Positions 61,801 to 64,000 of a DNA stretch of 64,000 bases are shown here, in pieces. How positions within the stretch are numbered: the stretch's first letter is position 1; every line of letters begins with the position of its first letter. The stretch is from Thuidium tamariscinum (Eukaryota; Streptophyta; Bryopsida; Hypnales; Thuidiaceae), in the NCBI GenBank assembly GCA_947034885.2, contig OX344754.2, positions 10,423,001 to 10,487,000 on the forward strand, given 5' to 3'. Below the pieces are notes generated by a model. The model did not search any database. It had not been told where the DNA came from and saw only the letters and a program-made list of their open reading frames with translations. The position numbers were made by a program, and so were the translations under genes.

Positions 61801-62880
61801 AACTAATTACAAACAACAACTCCTCAAAACTTGGTCAAAATGGAATGATTAAAAGCTTCCTACCCATGTATAAATGAAGAAAACCAATTTCAATTTTTTG
61901 AAAAAAGTGGTTTCATGGTCAATTTTGTTAAAATGGCAATACTCCAATAAAATGGCATGACGTTCTGTTAAAATGGCACATTTTCTTCTTCTACCACTAA
62001 GCCTCTATGTCAAAATGGTACACAAAATATGTCAAAATGACACTTGAAATTTGACAAAGTGGCACATGGAATATGTCAAAATGGCACTCGGAATACCGCC
62101 ATTTTAATGAAATTGACCATTTTCCTCCAATTTGTTCAAATTGCTCATTCATAAAAAAAATCTTATCAAGCCATAACTTTTGACTCAAATTTCTAAAATT
62201 CCTAAATTTTACTTTACATAAAAGATATTCTTCATCCACACCTTCTATTAAAACTTGAGCCCCAAATATGAAAACCTCTAGTCACATGTACTTGCCCAAA
62301 ATTGCTATATTATCAAATTTAGCAAATTGTTCCTATAGAGATTATGAAAATTATTCATGTTTACTCCAAAACTTTCAAATTCACATATGCTCTTAGTTCC
62401 TAAAAGACAATGTATTTTTTTGGCAATGTATTATTTTTGAGTCATTCATTTACAATTAGAATTTACATATTAATTCATTGAAAATTTTAAGCAAGACGTA
62501 GTAAAGGAATAGCTTTAAGGAACAACAATTATCATAACCTTTATTAAGTAATAAAATTTTTAATTATTTTTCCAAGATTTACATATATGTAGGAAGCTTT
62601 GAATCCTTCCATTTTAATTGATAAAATGAAAATTATGAGGAATTTAAGTTTGTAGAGATAGTTATGGAATCTCTATTCTAAAATAAACCACAAAGTTCTT
62701 TATTCAATTCAATTTTAATATTTTTGAAAAACATCTAATTCATTGGATGTAGATTGTTTATTACAACATTATAACAATAGGGATTGGTAATTTTTGATTC
62801 CAATACGAAATTCCTAACAATTTAGTATTGTAAGTGGTTTTCTATTTCTTTCTACCTACTTTTTTTCTTCCAAGTATGAA
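58851..62880. repeat. R repeat, copy 5 (strongly diverged)
   Basis: The left edge has GGTGGAGCCAGCTCC and GGGAAATTGGAGTTCATC blocks as in R4. The right part has the R tail (CAATAGGGATTGGTAATTTT, then CAATTTAGTATTGTAAGTGG) near 62780-62835, as at 43500 and 11878. An inverted R module sits at about 59870-60060. No gene was recognised in the whole stretch; open frames are below 85 codons and lack motifs. Confidence 0.55.
61915..62120. mobile_element. Small TIR element, ATGGTSAATTT family, copy 2
   Basis: It starts ATGGTCAATTTTGTTAAAAT and ends ATTTTAATGAAATTGACCAT, 206 bp. TTTC lies on both sides (61911-61914 and 62121-62124), a possible 4-bp target duplication. The interior repeats GTCAAAATGRCAC several times. 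Same family as 39844-40026. Confidence 0.75.
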
Positions 62881-63677
62881 TATGAAATATTTTTGTTGAA
62901 ATTTTCCATATTTATTCTCAACTTATTTCTTGAAGCTAATATTAAGAGTTGCAAGTAGTAGGATCTACACATATTTCAAAAAAACAAATTGAAAGATGGA
63001 ATATAAACATTTGGGATGAGTTGAAAATACTTCTTTTTCAAATGATCTTGCACTTGATAGGGTTTTTATTCTATAAATTTTAGGAGGGTTCATTCTAACA
63101 AATTAACTCCTAAATGTCTAAGGCACAGATCCTAGTATTAACAAAATTTGAAGTTACTATTTTGGTAGTTTATATCAGTGAAAATCTCCTTTTGAAGTTC
63201 AATTCTAGCATCAAAAACTTGATTTCTAAAATGAATAGTTGTGAACTTTCTATTCAAGATTTTGTGCAAGGGTGTCTATTACAATTATTGATTTTCTTAT
63301 TAGGAGGGTTATTAGGAATGCTTGTAGTAGATTTGAGAAACCATGAATTGATTGGGCTTATGCCTCTATGCATGTTATACCTTTTAACTTCATATGTTTT
63401 TTGAAACCAATTTTTTAGATTTGATATATGAAAAGAATATTGAATTGAAAGACTTCTAATTATTTTTATAGTTTTAACACTCTCATGATTAAACAATGGA
63501 ATCTTTTCAATCCATGAGTAATGTTTTTGTATATTTTTTTCCTACATGATTCTTAACGTGTCTAGTTTGAATTTGTAATGTTGCAAATCCAAAAAACACT
63601 TGATAAATCTTATCAAAATTATTGTTACTTTTTGTTTAATTTTGAGCACATTTCAAGAAGCTCCAAAAAGGCCTTGG
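62881..63677. other. AT-rich DNA, no convincing gene
   Basis: A 96-codon frame at 63114-63404 contains a hydrophobic run (LLQLLIFLLGGLLGMLVV) but has no family signature and an opposing frame of similar length. I do not call it a gene. Confidence 0.5.
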
Positions 63678-64000
63678 GGGTCATTGCAAGAAAGACCTGC
63701 CAAAAAGCATAGAATTTTACACAGTACTCATTTTTTCTTTGGGAGTACTGTATAAATAGTAAATCAATTTTTTTTAAAGTCAAAAACATTTTTGATGTAT
63801 ATACCTTTAAGAAGAAGGAAAAGCATAGAAAAATTCTCTAAGTAGGAGAATTAGTAAAGTGCCGAATTTCATGAAAATTGTAACTTTTACTACAATTTCA
63901 CATTTTAATTTGTAAAAAATAGGGAAAATAATTTTTCCTAAAACTAAAAGTTGTCCATTTAGAATTACTTTATGGTAAATATATTTCACCTAAATGATGA
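63678..64000 (+). mobile_element. M-family TIR element, copy M8 (runs off the window)
   Basis: It starts GGGTCATTGCAAGAAAGACC, followed by the family's GGGAGTACTGTATAAATAGTAAAT and CTCTAAGTAGGAGAATTAGTAAAG blocks as in M4. The right end lies beyond 64000, so the target duplication cannot be tested. Confidence 0.82.

Noticed and set aside
63114..63404. Small membrane protein gene
   Set aside because: A single hydrophobic run in an AT-rich frame, with an overlapping antisense frame of similar length and no homologue recognised.

Overview
The window reads as nuclear DNA of a land plant. It is AT-rich, contains two RPW8-like/NB-ARC/LRR immune receptor genes and plant-type DNA transposons, and the genes have GT-AG introns. 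I cannot fix the species. The low GC and the receptor type would fit a non-flowering plant such as a moss, but that is a guess. No rRNA, tRNA, CRISPR array or housekeeping gene was recognised.

Layout. 1-11945: two copies (R1, R2) of an approximately 3-kb repeat, broken up by short terminal-inverted-repeat elements (family M) and by a 6.4-kb two-gene DNA transposon (T1, 5409-11853) nested inside one of them. 11946-21952: AT-rich DNA with one M element and a diverged tandem repeat. 21953-25801 (minus): intact receptor gene NLR1, whose LRR region is a tandem array of 144-bp units. 25802-33000: its upstream flank, a GC-rich block and a diverged R copy. 33960-34100: a long near-perfect hairpin. 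36200-44340: another M element, a second flank/GC-block/R unit (no receptor), a short relative of T1 (T2, 40881-41800), and a GC-rich zone with two foldback hairpins. 45950-49176 (minus): NLR2, a close paralogue of NLR1 broken by several stops. 49177-62880: the NLR2 upstream flank, split by a complete hAT transposon (51247-57404) with an 8-bp target duplication and an open 888-codon transposase, then another GC block and R copy. 63678 to the end: the start of another M element.

The main theme is a segmental repeat unit (receptor, AT-rich flank, GC-rich block, R repeat) present at least three times, with its copies told apart by nested transposons. Because the copies serve as empty sites for one another, insertions can be resolved almost to the base. 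Family M makes 4-bp target duplications (CTAA, TTAT, AAAT, AAGA, TAGA, TTAC at six loci). The T1/T2 family shares CATTAGAAG termini and seems to insert with no target duplication. T1 carries two convergent multi-exon genes, each with a single in-frame stop. Neither family matches a common plant superfamily cleanly, and T1/T2 is the best candidate for something undescribed.
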